DNA from: PALSA-505 sp035308365 | GTDB taxonomy: Bacteria; Actinomycetota; Actinomycetes; Streptosporangiales; Streptosporangiaceae | DNA: 64,000 bases | Direction of reading: 5' to 3' | Assembly (NCBI GenBank): GCA_035308365.1 | Contig: DATGGU010000005.1 | Span: 62,001-126,000, forward strand | Shown here: piece by piece, positions 42,257 to 50,259 of the stretch | Position numbering within the stretch: the first letter of the stretch is position 1 | How the letters are laid out: each line of letters opens with the position of its first letter | Program-made: the position numbers and the translations under genes | The notes under the pieces: model-generated | The model's input: only the letters and a program-made list of their open reading frames with translations | Databases searched by the model: none | What the model was told of the DNA's origin: nothing

Positions 42257-42969
42257 ACGGCAGCGAGCTTCGCCTGGTCTGGGTGTACCCGGACCTGCTC
42301 AGCACGTACGGTGACCGGGGCAACCTGCTCATCCTCGAACGCCGGGCCGCGCTGCGCGGCCTCCCGGTGGAGCCGGTATGCGTGAACGCCGACCAGCCGG
42401 TGCCCAGGCAGGGCGACATCTACCTGCTCGGCGGCGGCGAGGACCTGCCGCAGATCCTGGCCGCCCGGCGGCTGCGGGCCGACGGCGGGCTGGCCGCCGC
42501 GGCGGGCCGTGGCGCCGTCATCTTCGCCGTGTGCGCGGGTTATCAGCTCATCGGTACCGAGTTCGCCGGCGAGGAGGGTCATCCACTTCCCGGCCTGGAG
42601 ATCCTCGACATCAGCAGCGGGCGGGGTGACCGGAGGGCGGTGGGCGAGATCCTCGCCGACGTGGATCCCGCCCTCGGCGTGCCGCGGCTGACCGGCTTCG
42701 AAAACCACCAGGGCGTCACCAAGCTGGGTTCCGGCGCCACACCGCTGGCCAAGGTCGCCCTCGGGATCGGCAACGGCGACGGCACCGAGGGTGCCCATGC
42801 CGGCCACGTGCTCGGCACCTACCTGCACGGCCCGGCGCTGGTGCGTAACCCTGCCCTGGCCGACCTGCTGCTCACCTGGGCCGCCGGGCCGCTGCCCGAG
42901 CTGCCCGGCCCGGCCGGGCAATGGAGCCACAAGCTGCGCGACGAGCGGCTGGCGGCTGTCGCCCGGTAG
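42253..42969 (+). CDS. gatD: Lipid II isoglutaminyl synthase, glutamine amidotransferase subunit GatD
   Basis: 238 aa. Class I glutamine amidotransferase-like fold: nucleophile Cys94 in FAVCAGYQLIG, ENHQGVT, and the catalytic His in VLGTYLHGPALVRN. GatD hydrolyses glutamine and passes ammonia to MurT to convert the second-position D-Glu of the peptidoglycan stem to D-isoGln, at the inner membrane face. Overlaps murT by four bases. Confidence 0.93.
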   Translation: MNGSELRLVWVYPDLLSTYGDRGNLLILERRAALRGLPVEPVCVNADQPVPRQGDIYLLGGGEDLPQILAARRLRADGGLAAAAGRGAVIFAVCAGYQLIGTEFAGEEGHPLPGLEILDISSGRGDRRAVGEILADVDPALGVPRLTGFENHQGVTKLGSGATPLAKVALGIGNGDGTEGAHAGHVLGTYLHGPALVRNPALADLLLTWAAGPLPELPGPAGQWSHKLRDERLAAVAR

Positions 42970-43022
42970 GGACGAGCGGCTGGCGGCCCCGCTCAGCAGG
43001 GACGAGCGGCTGGCGGCCTCGC
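42939..43022 (+). repeat. 30-base tandem repeat at the gatD 3' end
   Basis: The sequence GACGAGCGGCTGGCGGC occurs at the end of gatD (42940-42956) and twice more just after its stop, each time as GGGACGAGCGGCTGGCGGCC plus GCTCAG. The duplications seem to derive from the gatD C-terminal codons (DERLAA). Confidence 0.7.
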
Positions 43023-43388
43023 TCAGTAGACCAGCGCCTGGGCGCCGTCCGCCATGACCTCGGCGACGAACGTGGGGGCGCCGGCGATCCGGACGCCGTC
43101 CATCAGCTCGTCCTGGGTGATGTTCCTGCGGGCCGCGCACTGGGTGCACACCGTCACCGTCCCCGCGGCCAGGATCCCGGCCAGCAGATCCGCCAGCGGG
43201 GCCGCGTGCGGCAGGCTGAACTCCTGCGCCCGGCCGGGCAGGCCGAGCCAGGACGCCTCCCCGGTCAGCCAGAGCGAGGTCGTCACCCCGCTGGCGACCG
43301 CCGTGGCGGCCACCGTGAACGCCTGATTGCATCGCTCCGGGTCGTCCTTGCCCGCGGTGACCTTGACGACAAGCGAACGCGTTGCCAT
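43023..43388 (-). CDS. DsrE-family protein
   Basis: 121 aa. The DsrE/F fold is indicated by LVVKVTAGKDDPERCNQAFT, ASGVTTSLWLTGEASWLGLP and GTVTVCTQCAARRNITQDEL, with Cys residues in the position of the family's sulfur-carrying cysteine. In other bacteria such proteins relay sulfur atoms; here no clear partner is adjacent. Convergent with gatD. Confidence 0.8.
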   Translation of the reverse strand: MATRSLVVKVTAGKDDPERCNQAFTVAATAVASGVTTSLWLTGEASWLGLPGRAQEFSLPHAAPLADLLAGILAAGTVTVCTQCAARRNITQDELMDGVRIAGAPTFVAEVMADGAQALVY

Positions 43389-43603
43389 GCCGCGACCTTA
43401 GCGTGCCGCCGGCTTCGGGGATCCAGCACTATGCCGCTTAGTGGACGATTGAGGCTTATTCCGGACGTCTGGTGGCTGGCTGGGAACCATGGCCACCGAC
43501 CTGGTGGCAGACGCGCTGGTCTCATTACCCCGAGCCTTTCCGGTGGGCCTGGCCGTCCGCGTGGCACCGGGCACGGCCGGCCGTGCCTGCCTAGACTTCG
43601 CTC

Positions 43604-43798
43604 ATGCACGGCATGCTGAGCCTGGCGGTCCTGGTGGCCGCGTTCGCCGGTCTCGCGGGGTGGGCGGTGTTCGTTTCGGTCCGGCTCTACCGGGCCTGTT
43701 CGGCCGCCCGGGCGGGGCAACCCCGGGCGGCCGGGCCCGTTGACGCTGCCCCGCCCGGTACTGGTGGTCCGTCTGGTGACCCTCATCTGGTGAGCTGA
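43604..43798 (+). CDS. Small membrane protein
   Basis: 64 aa. One N-terminal helix (LSLAVLVAAFAGLAGWAVFV) then a basic patch and a Pro/Gly-rich tail. No recognisable family. It is six bases from the nitrobindin gene and in the same direction, so the two are probably cotranscribed. Modest support. Confidence 0.5.
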   Translation: MHGMLSLAVLVAAFAGLAGWAVFVSVRLYRACSAARAGQPRAAGPVDAAPPGTGGPSGDPHLVS

Positions 43799-43803
43799 TA
43801 CTC

Positions 43804-44313
43804 ATGAATTCCCCCGCGCCGCAGGCGCCGCCCCAGATGCATCCCGACCTCGCCCCGCTGAGCTTCCTGCTCGGCCGCTGGGAGGGCGCCGGGGTCGGCG
43901 GCTATCCGACCATCGAGAGCTTCAACTTCGGCCAGGAGTTGTCGTTCAGCCACAACGGCAAGCCGTTCCTGATCTACACCAGCCGTACCTGGCTGCTGGA
44001 CGAGGACGGCAACCCTGGCCGCCCGCTGGGCACCGAGGCCGGCTTCTGGCGCCCGCAGCCGGGCAACGCCGTCGAGTTGCTGCTCGTCCACCCCACCGGG
44101 ATCACCGAGATCTACCTGGGCGAGATCGAGGGCACCCGGGTCGAGCTGAGCACCGACGTGGTGACCCGCACGGCCACGGCCAAGGAGGTCACCGCAGGGC
44201 ACCGCCTCTACGGCCTGATCGGCGAGGACCTCGCCTACGCCTACGACATGGCGGCAGTCGGCCAGGGCCTGCAGCCCCACCTGTCAGCCCAGCTCAAACG
44301 GGTCACTGGCTGA
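43804..44313 (+). CDS. Nitrobindin (heme-binding FABP-like beta-barrel, DUF1794)
   Basis: 169 aa. The nitrobindin signature GRWEGAGVGGYPT opens the barrel. Typical later blocks are FGQELSFSHNGKPFLIYTSR, GTEAGFWRPQPGNAVELLLV and, near the end, the probable proximal His in GLQPHLSAQLKRV. Family knowledge: cytosolic ferric heme proteins that isomerise peroxynitrite to nitrate. The gene is two to three genes upstream of the Fur-family nur, as in Streptomyces. Confidence 0.88.
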   Translation: MNSPAPQAPPQMHPDLAPLSFLLGRWEGAGVGGYPTIESFNFGQELSFSHNGKPFLIYTSRTWLLDEDGNPGRPLGTEAGFWRPQPGNAVELLLVHPTGITEIYLGEIEGTRVELSTDVVTRTATAKEVTAGHRLYGLIGEDLAYAYDMAAVGQGLQPHLSAQLKRVTG

Positions 44314-44356
44314 GATCGGCCGAAACACCGTCAGGCGAGGCCGGCCCGGAAATTAA

Positions 44357-44508
44357 AACCCCCGGGCGCCTCCCGTGTCTGGGCAACCGGACGTTGCCCG
44401 CACGGGGACCGACTGGACTAGGCCGGCCAACCCGGGGGTTCGGTGTCTGCCGAGAATTCGCCGGCCGCCGCCCTCGCGGCGAACCGGGCCTTCACAACGG
44501 AAGGCCCG
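44357..44508 (+). ncRNA. Candidate structured RNA leader
   Basis: A closing stem of 10 perfect pairs, AACCCCCGGG (44357-44366) with CCCGGGGGTT (44431-44440), encloses a long hairpin: CCCGTG (44372-44377)/CACGGG (44401-44406) and GGGCAAC (44381-44387)/GTTGCCC (44393-44399), loop CGGAC. Downstream a hairpin CGGGCCTT (44485-44492)/AAGGCCCG (44501-44508) ends seven bases before an ATG. The layout resembles a riboswitch with an expression platform. I cannot match it to a known class. Confidence 0.5.
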
Positions 44509-44515
44509 TCCGGTG

Positions 44516-44635
44516 ATGCACGTGTCAGCGCACTATGGCGGTGACTTGTGCGTCGGCGGGACGGCAGCTAACGGACAGCCACCTCACGTGTCCAACGTCT
44601 ATGCATACTCTTGGACCACCTCCTTTCCCGCGTAG
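44516..44635 (+). CDS. Short ORF following the structured leader
   Basis: 39 aa (MHVSAHYGGDLCVGG at the start, VYAYSWTTSFPA at the end). Reasonably varied composition, but no family known to me and only a weak ribosome binding site. It may be a leader peptide or a small protein controlled by the hairpins in front of it. Low certainty. Confidence 0.35.
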   Translation: MHVSAHYGGDLCVGGTAANGQPPHVSNVYAYSWTTSFPA

Positions 44636-44750
44636 CCCGAACGCTACGCGAGCCCGTCACCCCCTGGCAAGAGCATTTTCGGGGGGTGGAACTGGTTCCG
44701 GGGCGGATCAGGGGCCCGGAACATCGCGCCTGCCTCATTAAGATCTGGTC

Positions 44751-45185
44751 ATGACGCAGGCGTGGGATGAGCAACTGCGGGCTCGCGGCTACCGGGTCAC
44801 CCCGCAGCGCCAGCTCGTGCTCGAGGCGGTCACCGCGCTCGAGCATGCGACCCCCGAGGAAATCTGCACCCGGGTCCAGCAGACCGCGCGCGGCGTTAAC
44901 ATCTCGACCGTCTACCGCACCCTGGAGCTGCTCGAACAGCTCAGCCTGGTCACGCACAGCCACCTCACCCACGGCGCCCCCAGCTACCATCTTGCGGCGG
45001 AGGCCGAGCACGTGCACCTGGTGTGCCGGGACTGTGGCCGGATCGATGAGGTCGGCCCGGACGCCGTGGCACCCCTGGTGACCGCGCTGAAGGCAGAGCA
45101 GGACTTCGAGACCGACGTGCGGCACCTGGCCGTGTTCGGCCGCTGCGGCGCCTGCCGCCGGGCGGCTGGGACCTCCGGCGACTGA
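44751..45185 (+). CDS. nur: Fur-family metalloregulator, probable nickel regulator Nur
   Basis: 144 aa. Fur fold: winged helix (GYRVTPQRQLVLEAVTALEH, GVNISTVYRTLELLEQLSLV) and dimerisation domain with structural Zn cysteines CRDC (92/95) and CGAC near the C-terminus. His69, His71 and His125 align, one residue offset, with the nickel-site residues His70, His72 and His126 described for Streptomyces coelicolor Nur. His32, His87 and His89 fit most of the second metal site. Nur represses nickel uptake and an iron superoxide dismutase gene. The neighbouring nitrobindin and ygfZ genes also fit the Streptomyces nur locus. Confidence 0.82.
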   Translation: MTQAWDEQLRARGYRVTPQRQLVLEAVTALEHATPEEICTRVQQTARGVNISTVYRTLELLEQLSLVTHSHLTHGAPSYHLAAEAEHVHLVCRDCGRIDEVGPDAVAPLVTALKAEQDFETDVRHLAVFGRCGACRRAAGTSGD

Positions 45186-45260
45186 CCGGCCGCACCTGGC
45201 GCTGTCCGGGGCGGCTGGCGCTGTCCGGGGCGGCTGGCGGCTGAATATAGCCTTGACCGT

Positions 45261-46313
45261 ATGGATAACCCGCTGCTCGAACTGCCTGGTGCGGTCGCGG
45301 CCGACGGGCCCGACGCTGGCGTCGCGGCCCACTACGGTGACCCGTTCGGTGAGCAGCGTGCGCTGGCGCAGGCCGCGGGCCTGGTGGACCGGTCGCACCG
45401 TGGCGTCGTCCGGATCACCGGCCCGGACCGGCTGTCCTGGCTGAACAGCCTCACCACGCAGCAGCTCGACCCGCTGCCCGCCGGGTCGGTGGCACAGGCG
45501 CTCATCCTCAGCCCGAACGGGCATGTCGAGCACCACCTGACCCTGACCGACGACGGCGATGCGGTGTGGGCGCACGTCGAGCCCGGCACGGCGGAGGCGC
45601 TGACCGGGTTCCTGAAGTCGATGCGGTTCATGCTGCGGGTGGAGCCGGCCGACGTGACCGGCGAGTACGGGCTGCTGACGCTGATGGGACCGGATGCGCC
45701 GGACCCGGCCAGCCTGCCGGCTGCTGCCGTGCTGCCCGGCAGACTCGGCACGGACCTGATCATCGCGCGGGACCGGCTGCCGGCCGTCATGGCTGAGCTG
45801 CGCGTGCGCCCGGCCGGGATGTGGGCCTGCGAGGCGCTGCGGATCGCGGCCCATCAGCCGCGTCTTGGCCTGGACACCGACCACCGGACGATCCCGCACG
45901 AAGTGGGCTGGATCGAGGCCGCCGTGCACCTGAACAAGGGCTGCTACCGCGGCCAGGAAACCGTGGCGCGGGTACACAACCTCGGGCATCCGCCCCGGCG
46001 GCTGGTCCTGCTGCACCTCGACGGCAGCAGTGACAAGCTGCCCGCCCACGGCGACCCGGTCGAGCTCGACGGCGCCACCGTCGGGTTCACCGGCTCGGTG
46101 GCGCGGCACTACGAACTCGGGCCGATCGCGCTGGCGCTGGTGAAGCGGACCACCCCCACCGGCAGGCAATTGCTGGCCGGTGGCGTGGACGCCGCCCAGG
46201 AGGTCATCGTCGCCCCGGACGCCGGGGCGAACGTGAAGGTCGCACTGCGCAAGGCGGGCGTGGGAATGCTCGGTGCTTCCAGGGGACGGGTTGCTCACAA
46301 TGATCAAAAATGA
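45261..46313 (+). CDS. ygfZ: YgfZ-like folate-binding protein
   Basis: 350 aa. GcvT-like fold with VVRITGPDRLSWLNSLTTQQ near the N-terminus and the YgfZ signature NKGCYRGQETVARVHNLG (K-G-C-Y-x-G-Q-E) in the second half. YgfZ proteins use folate and assist repair or maturation of certain iron-sulfur proteins. Start ATG 45261 is about 75 bases after nur, same strand. Confidence 0.9.
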   Translation: MDNPLLELPGAVAADGPDAGVAAHYGDPFGEQRALAQAAGLVDRSHRGVVRITGPDRLSWLNSLTTQQLDPLPAGSVAQALILSPNGHVEHHLTLTDDGDAVWAHVEPGTAEALTGFLKSMRFMLRVEPADVTGEYGLLTLMGPDAPDPASLPAAAVLPGRLGTDLIIARDRLPAVMAELRVRPAGMWACEALRIAAHQPRLGLDTDHRTIPHEVGWIEAAVHLNKGCYRGQETVARVHNLGHPPRRLVLLHLDGSSDKLPAHGDPVELDGATVGFTGSVARHYELGPIALALVKRTTPTGRQLLAGGVDAAQEVIVAPDAGANVKVALRKAGVGMLGASRGRVAHNDQK

Positions 46314-46481
46314 TCATTAACGGTGGCCGCCGGTGTTAGCCAGGCCCGATCACTCGTGCGGACCCTCCGGGCCCGCACTCGCGATGCGGTTTGAACAACG
46401 CTCTCGGGCCCACGGTAGCCTGATCCGTCAGACCCGGCTGGCCGTCCGGTCGCCAGCCGTTCACCAGGGAGGTCGTCGGCT

Positions 46482-47417
46482 GTGCTGCGCCGCGTCTTGA
46501 TGGCCGTCTCGGCCAGCGACCGCATGGAGAAGATCGTCACCACCGCCCCCATCGCCAGAGATGTGGTCGCCAGATTCGTGGCCGGTGCCACGCAGGATGA
46601 CGCGCTGGGGGTGACCAGGCAACTGCTCGACCGCGGTCTGCTCGTCACCCTCGACTACCTGGGCGAGCACACCACGGACCCGGACCAGGCCGCGGCCGTC
46701 GCGGACGAGTACATCAGCCTGCTCGGCAGGCTGTCCGGCGGCGGGCACGCCAGGCTCGGCGCCGCCGAGGTGTCGGTCAAGCCGACCGCGGTCGGGCTCG
46801 GCCTCGGGGAACACGGCGAGAAGACCGCCACGGAGAACATCACCCGGATCTGCGTGGCGGCACGCGAGGCGGGCACCACCGTGACCCTCGACATGGAAGA
46901 GCATGACCTGGTCGAGCCCGTGCTGCGGATGCTGCACGAGCTGCGCGAGGACTTTCCCGATCTCGGCTGCGTCATCCAGTCCTATCTGCGCCGCAGCGAG
47001 GCGGACTGCGCGGCTCTCGCGGCCGCCGGGTCCCGCGTGCGGCTGTGCAAAGGCGCCTACGGCGCTCCCGAGCAGGTGGCCTTCACCAGCAGGCGGGAGA
47101 TCGACCTGAGCTACGTACGGTGCCTCAAGACGCTGCTGGCCGGGCCGGGCTACCCGATGCTGGCCACACACGACCCACGGCTGATCGAGATCGCCGGGGC
47201 ACAGGCGATCCTGGCCGGCCGTCCGGTGGATAGCTTCGAGTACCAGATGCTCTACGGCATCAGGCCGGCCGAGCAGCGGCGGCTCGCCGCCACCGGCGCA
47301 CGAGTGCGCGTCTACGTCCCCTATGGCAGCGACTGGTACGGCTACCTGGTGCGCAGGCTCGCCGAGCGCCCGGCCAACCTCGGCTTCTTCCTGCGATCGC
47401 TGGCCAGCAAGAGGTAA
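46482..47417 (+). CDS. putB: Proline dehydrogenase
   Basis: 311 aa from GTG 46482, with AGGGAGG about 9 bases upstream. Monofunctional PRODH barrel: LLVTLDYLGEHTTDPDQAAA, EVSVKPTAVGLGL, TVTLDMEEHDLVEPVLRMLH, RVRLCKGAYGAPEQVAF, LATHDPRLIEIA and the flavin/substrate motif VYVPYGSDWYGYLVRRLAER. Oxidises proline to pyrroline-5-carboxylate with FAD at the membrane. Next to proC, which catalyses the reverse overall step, six bases apart. Confidence 0.93.
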   Translation: MLRRVLMAVSASDRMEKIVTTAPIARDVVARFVAGATQDDALGVTRQLLDRGLLVTLDYLGEHTTDPDQAAAVADEYISLLGRLSGGGHARLGAAEVSVKPTAVGLGLGEHGEKTATENITRICVAAREAGTTVTLDMEEHDLVEPVLRMLHELREDFPDLGCVIQSYLRRSEADCAALAAAGSRVRLCKGAYGAPEQVAFTSRREIDLSYVRCLKTLLAGPGYPMLATHDPRLIEIAGAQAILAGRPVDSFEYQMLYGIRPAEQRRLAATGARVRVYVPYGSDWYGYLVRRLAERPANLGFFLRSLASKR

Positions 47418-47422
47418 CGAAC

Positions 47423-48217
47423 ATGATCGCGATCATGGGTGCGGGGAAGATGGGCGAGGCGCTCATCTCGGGCCTGCTGCGGGCGGGCCGCCCGCCCTCC
47501 GGCATCCTGGCGGTGGCCAGGCGGAAGCAGCGCTCCGACGAGCTGACTGAGCGCTACGGCGTCCAGATAGCCAGCGCGGCCGCGGCGGCCAAGGCCGCCG
47601 ACACGCTGGTGATCACCGTGAAGCCGCAGGACATGGCCACCCTGCTGGACGAGATCGCGCCCACCGTGCCGGGCGACCGGCTGATCATCTCGGTCGCGGC
47701 GGGCATCACCACGTCGTTCATCGAGCGAAGGCTGCCCGGCGACCTGCCCGTGGTGCGGGTGATGTCCAACACGCCCGTGCTGGTCGACGAGGCGATGAGC
47801 GTTATCTCGGCCGGGTCGCACGCGACCGACGAGCACCTGCGGCGGACCGAGGAACTGCTCCGGCCGGTGGGCAAGGTCATCCGGATACCGGAGTCGCAAC
47901 AGGACGCCGCCACGGCGCTGTCCGGCAGCGGGCCGGCCTACGTCTACTACCTGGTCGAGGCCATGGTGGACGCCGGGATTCTGCTCGGCATGCCGCGCGG
48001 GACGGCACTGGAAATGGTCATCCAGGCCGTGTACGGGGCGGCGACCATGCTGCGTGACTCGGGCGAGCACCCGGTGATCCTCCGGGAGGCGGTGACCTCC
48101 CCGGGTGGCACCACGATCTCCGCCGTGCGCGAGCTGGAACGGCACCGGGTGCGCGCCGCGTTCCTCGCCGCGATCGAAGCGGCCAGGGACCGCGGCCGCG
48201 AGCTGGGCGGCGGCTAA
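47423..48217 (+). CDS. proC: Pyrroline-5-carboxylate reductase
   Basis: 264 aa. NADPH-binding GxGxxG in MIAIMGAGKMGEALISGLLR, LVITVKPQDM, VRVMSNTPVLVDEAMSVIS, and the family signature SGSGPAYVYYLVEAM with TSPGGTTISAVRELE. Last step of proline synthesis. Its pairing with proline dehydrogenase could set up a proline/P5C cycle; the function of this arrangement is inference. The stop codon TAA begins the 5' arm of an inverted repeat. Confidence 0.93.
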   Translation: MIAIMGAGKMGEALISGLLRAGRPPSGILAVARRKQRSDELTERYGVQIASAAAAAKAADTLVITVKPQDMATLLDEIAPTVPGDRLIISVAAGITTSFIERRLPGDLPVVRVMSNTPVLVDEAMSVISAGSHATDEHLRRTEELLRPVGKVIRIPESQQDAATALSGSGPAYVYYLVEAMVDAGILLGMPRGTALEMVIQAVYGAATMLRDSGEHPVILREAVTSPGGTTISAVRELERHRVRAAFLAAIEAARDRGRELGGG

Positions 48218-48305
48218 AAGACCCTTTCAACCATCAAAGCGCTCATCAGACTAGGCTCTGATCTGCGGCGGTCCGTCCGTGGACCGGGGTTCTGAAAGGG
48301 TCTTT
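48217..48305 (+). promoter_or_regulatory. Inverted repeat masking the acuC ribosome binding site
   Basis: AAAGACCCTTTCA (48217-48229) and TGAAAGGGTCTTT (48293-48305) are perfect reverse complements, 63 bases apart. The second arm contains the only purine-rich ribosome binding sequence (GAAAGGG) and ends at the base before the acuC ATG. Confidence 0.65.
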
Positions 48306-49478
48306 ATGCCGTGCAGGCTGCAGGTTCCCTGGGATGACGGTCTGACTGGCTACGACTTCGGCCACGGGCACCCGCTCGCGCCGGTCAGGGTCGAGCTGAC
48401 CATGGCGCTGGCCAGTTCGTTCGGGATATTCGACGAACCCCGGGTCGTGCTGATGACGCCGCGGTCGGCGACGGACGATGAGCTCGAACTGGTGCACGAC
48501 CCCGGGTATATCGCCGCCGTACGGCACGCGGGCAAGACCGGCAGGCCCGACGTCAGACGTGGGCTCGGCACCCCGGACGACCCGGTGTTTCCCGGCATGC
48601 ACGAGGCCTCCGCGCTGGTCGCCGGGGCCACCCTGGCCGCCGCGCGGGCGGTGTGGACGGGCGAGGCCGATCACGGCGCGAACGTGGCGGGCGGCCTCCA
48701 CCACGCGATGCGGGGCCACGCGAGCGGCTTCTGTGTCTACAACGATCCGGCGGTCGCGATCAGCTGGATGCTCGGCCAGGGCGCGGAGCGGATAGCGTAC
48801 GTCGATCTCGACGTGCACCACGGCGACGGCGTGCAGGCGGCCTTCTACGACGACCCCCGGGTGCTCACGATCAGCATGCACGAGCACCCGGCGACGCTGT
48901 TCCCCGGGACCGGGCTGCCGTCCGAGACCGGTCGCGGCGAGGGGCTGGGGACGGCGGTGAACGTGGCGCTGCCGGCCGGAACCGGCGATGCCGGGTGGCT
49001 GCGTGCGCTGGATGCGATCGTTCCGCCACTGGTCCGCGCGTTCCGGCCCGAGGTGCTCGTCAGCCAGCACGGCTGCGACACCCACCGGCTCGACCCACTG
49101 GCACACCTCGAGCTCAGCCTCGACGCGCAGCGCCACGCGCAGACCGTGCTGCACAAGCTCGCGCACGAGGTGACCGGCGGCCGCTGGTTGGTCACCGGAG
49201 GCGGCGGGTATGAACTCGTCCGAGTAGTTCCCCGATGCTGGACGCACTTGCTGGCTGAAGCGGCCGGCAAGCCCATTGAACCGGTGGCCCCGACACCGGT
49301 GTCCTGGCGTGAATACGTGCTCGACAGAACTGACAGGCGTCCCCCAGAGAGCATGACAGACGGCGGTCTCTCCGAATACATATCGTTCGAGTCAGGTTCT
49401 GATCCCGCGGATCCGGTTGACCGGTCGATCGCGGCGACTCGGGCTGCAGTTTTCCCTGCCCATGGCCTTAATCGGTGA
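48306..49478 (+). CDS. acuC: AcuC-like histone deacetylase family protein
   Basis: 390 aa from ATG 48306. Class I/II HDAC-like fold with catalytic and metal residues: HGHPLAPVR, GGLHHAMRGHASGFCVYNDP (tandem His), YVDLDVHHGDGVQAAFYDDP (metal Asp/His), SMHEHPATLFPGTG, QHGCDTHRLDPLAHL and VTGGGGYE. This is the AcuC pattern (protein lysine deacetylase acting on acetyl-CoA synthetase and others). The start is next to the inverted repeat described above. Length is normal. Confidence 0.9.
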   Translation: MPCRLQVPWDDGLTGYDFGHGHPLAPVRVELTMALASSFGIFDEPRVVLMTPRSATDDELELVHDPGYIAAVRHAGKTGRPDVRRGLGTPDDPVFPGMHEASALVAGATLAAARAVWTGEADHGANVAGGLHHAMRGHASGFCVYNDPAVAISWMLGQGAERIAYVDLDVHHGDGVQAAFYDDPRVLTISMHEHPATLFPGTGLPSETGRGEGLGTAVNVALPAGTGDAGWLRALDAIVPPLVRAFRPEVLVSQHGCDTHRLDPLAHLELSLDAQRHAQTVLHKLAHEVTGGRWLVTGGGGYELVRVVPRCWTHLLAEAAGKPIEPVAPTPVSWREYVLDRTDRRPPESMTDGGLSEYISFESGSDPADPVDRSIAATRAAVFPAHGLNR

Positions 49479-49666
49479 CCATATTCCATTCTGTGGACAA
49501 GCAAGTTTGGCTGGTCACGATCCGGCAAAGTTCGCGGATCCCGAAAAGATACTGCGCGCCGGGGTTGCCCTTTTCCAAACGGGACTTACTCTGGAGGCGT
49601 GCGTGACTGGTGCGTCGGTTATACGGGACAGGGGCGCACTTAGCAGCGTACGGAAGAGAGCAACGG

Positions 49667-49870
49667 ATGGCTGCAGGCGAAACTCCCCTTAGCGATGTCA
49701 GGTTCCTGACCGTGGCCGAAGTGGCCAGCATCATGCGGGTGTCAAAGATGACGGTCTACCGTCTGGTCCACTCCGGCGAGCTTGAGGCGATCCGGGTGGG
49801 GCGTTCCTTTCGCGTACCGGAGCAGGCCGTGAATCAGTATCTGAAGGATGCCTTCGTGTCGAATCCTTGA
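49667..49870 (+). CDS. Small helix-turn-helix protein, excisionase/BldC-like
   Basis: 67 aa from ATG 49667. A MerR-type winged helix alone: FLTVAEVASIMRVSKMTVYR, LVHSGELEAIRVGRSFRVPE, ending QAVNQYL. This is the 'excisionase family DNA-binding domain' also found in BldC. In Streptomyces a nearly identical gene is next to the bS22 gene, as here, so it is a resident chromosomal regulator and not part of a prophage. Target unknown. Confidence 0.88.
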   Translation: MAAGETPLSDVRFLTVAEVASIMRVSKMTVYRLVHSGELEAIRVGRSFRVPEQAVNQYLKDAFVSNP

Positions 49871-49898
49871 CGCAGCTAACGGGAGGCGGGGGGACGAG

Positions 49899-49983
49899 GC
49901 AGCCAGGGCTGCTCGGTGCCCTTCGGGCACCTGCGCCGTGGCCGCACTGCTTATTCCGGGAGGGGCCGAGCCCCAGACCCACG
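49899..49983 (-). repeat. Double-hairpin intergenic repeat, copy G
   Basis: Minus strand: GTGGGTCTGGGGCTCGGCCC, CTCCCGGAATAAGCAGTGCG, GCC, then hairpin GGTGCCCGAAGGGCACC, identical to hairpin 2 of copy B. It lies 30 bases after the small HTH gene. Confidence 0.75.
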
Positions 49984-50160
49984 CCGCAGGCTGGGGTGAG
50001 TGGGCCGGGTGGGTGCGCTGGGCTTCTGTTTGGGCTGCTGTCAGTTGCAAGGGACGGACGGCGGTAGTCTTTACCGGGCGAGTGCCCAGCCCCCTGGTGA
50101 CGGGCGGGCGGGCTAGCATGCCTGTTTCCCGTCCCGTCGAGTATGGCCGAAGGTGGTGCC

Positions 50161-50259
50161 GTGGGCTCCGTCATCAAGAAGCGCCGCAAGAGGATGGCTA
50201 AGAAGAAGCACCGCAAGCTTCTCAAGAAGACCCGCATCCAGCGCAGGAACAAGAAGTAG
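50161..50259 (+). CDS. Small ribosomal protein bS22 (AURKAIP1/COX24 domain)
   Basis: 32 aa from GTG 50161: starts [20 protein letters not shown] and ends in RNKK. The motif [20 protein letters not shown] is the invariant core of the actinobacterial bS22 protein, seen in mycobacterial ribosomes near the decoding centre. Usually missed by annotation because of its size. It follows the small HTH gene, as in related genomes. Confidence 0.9.
   Translation: MGSVIKKRRKRMAKKKHRKLLKKTRIQRRNKK

Noticed and set aside
43489..43743. 84-codon plus-strand frame before the small membrane protein
   Set aside because: Overlaps the small membrane protein gene in another frame, low-complexity Arg/Gly/Pro composition, no start signal.
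49667..49870. Excisionase-like HTH gene taken as a sign of a prophage
   Set aside because: No integrase or phage gene is near, and the same gene sits beside bS22 in ordinary Streptomyces chromosomes.
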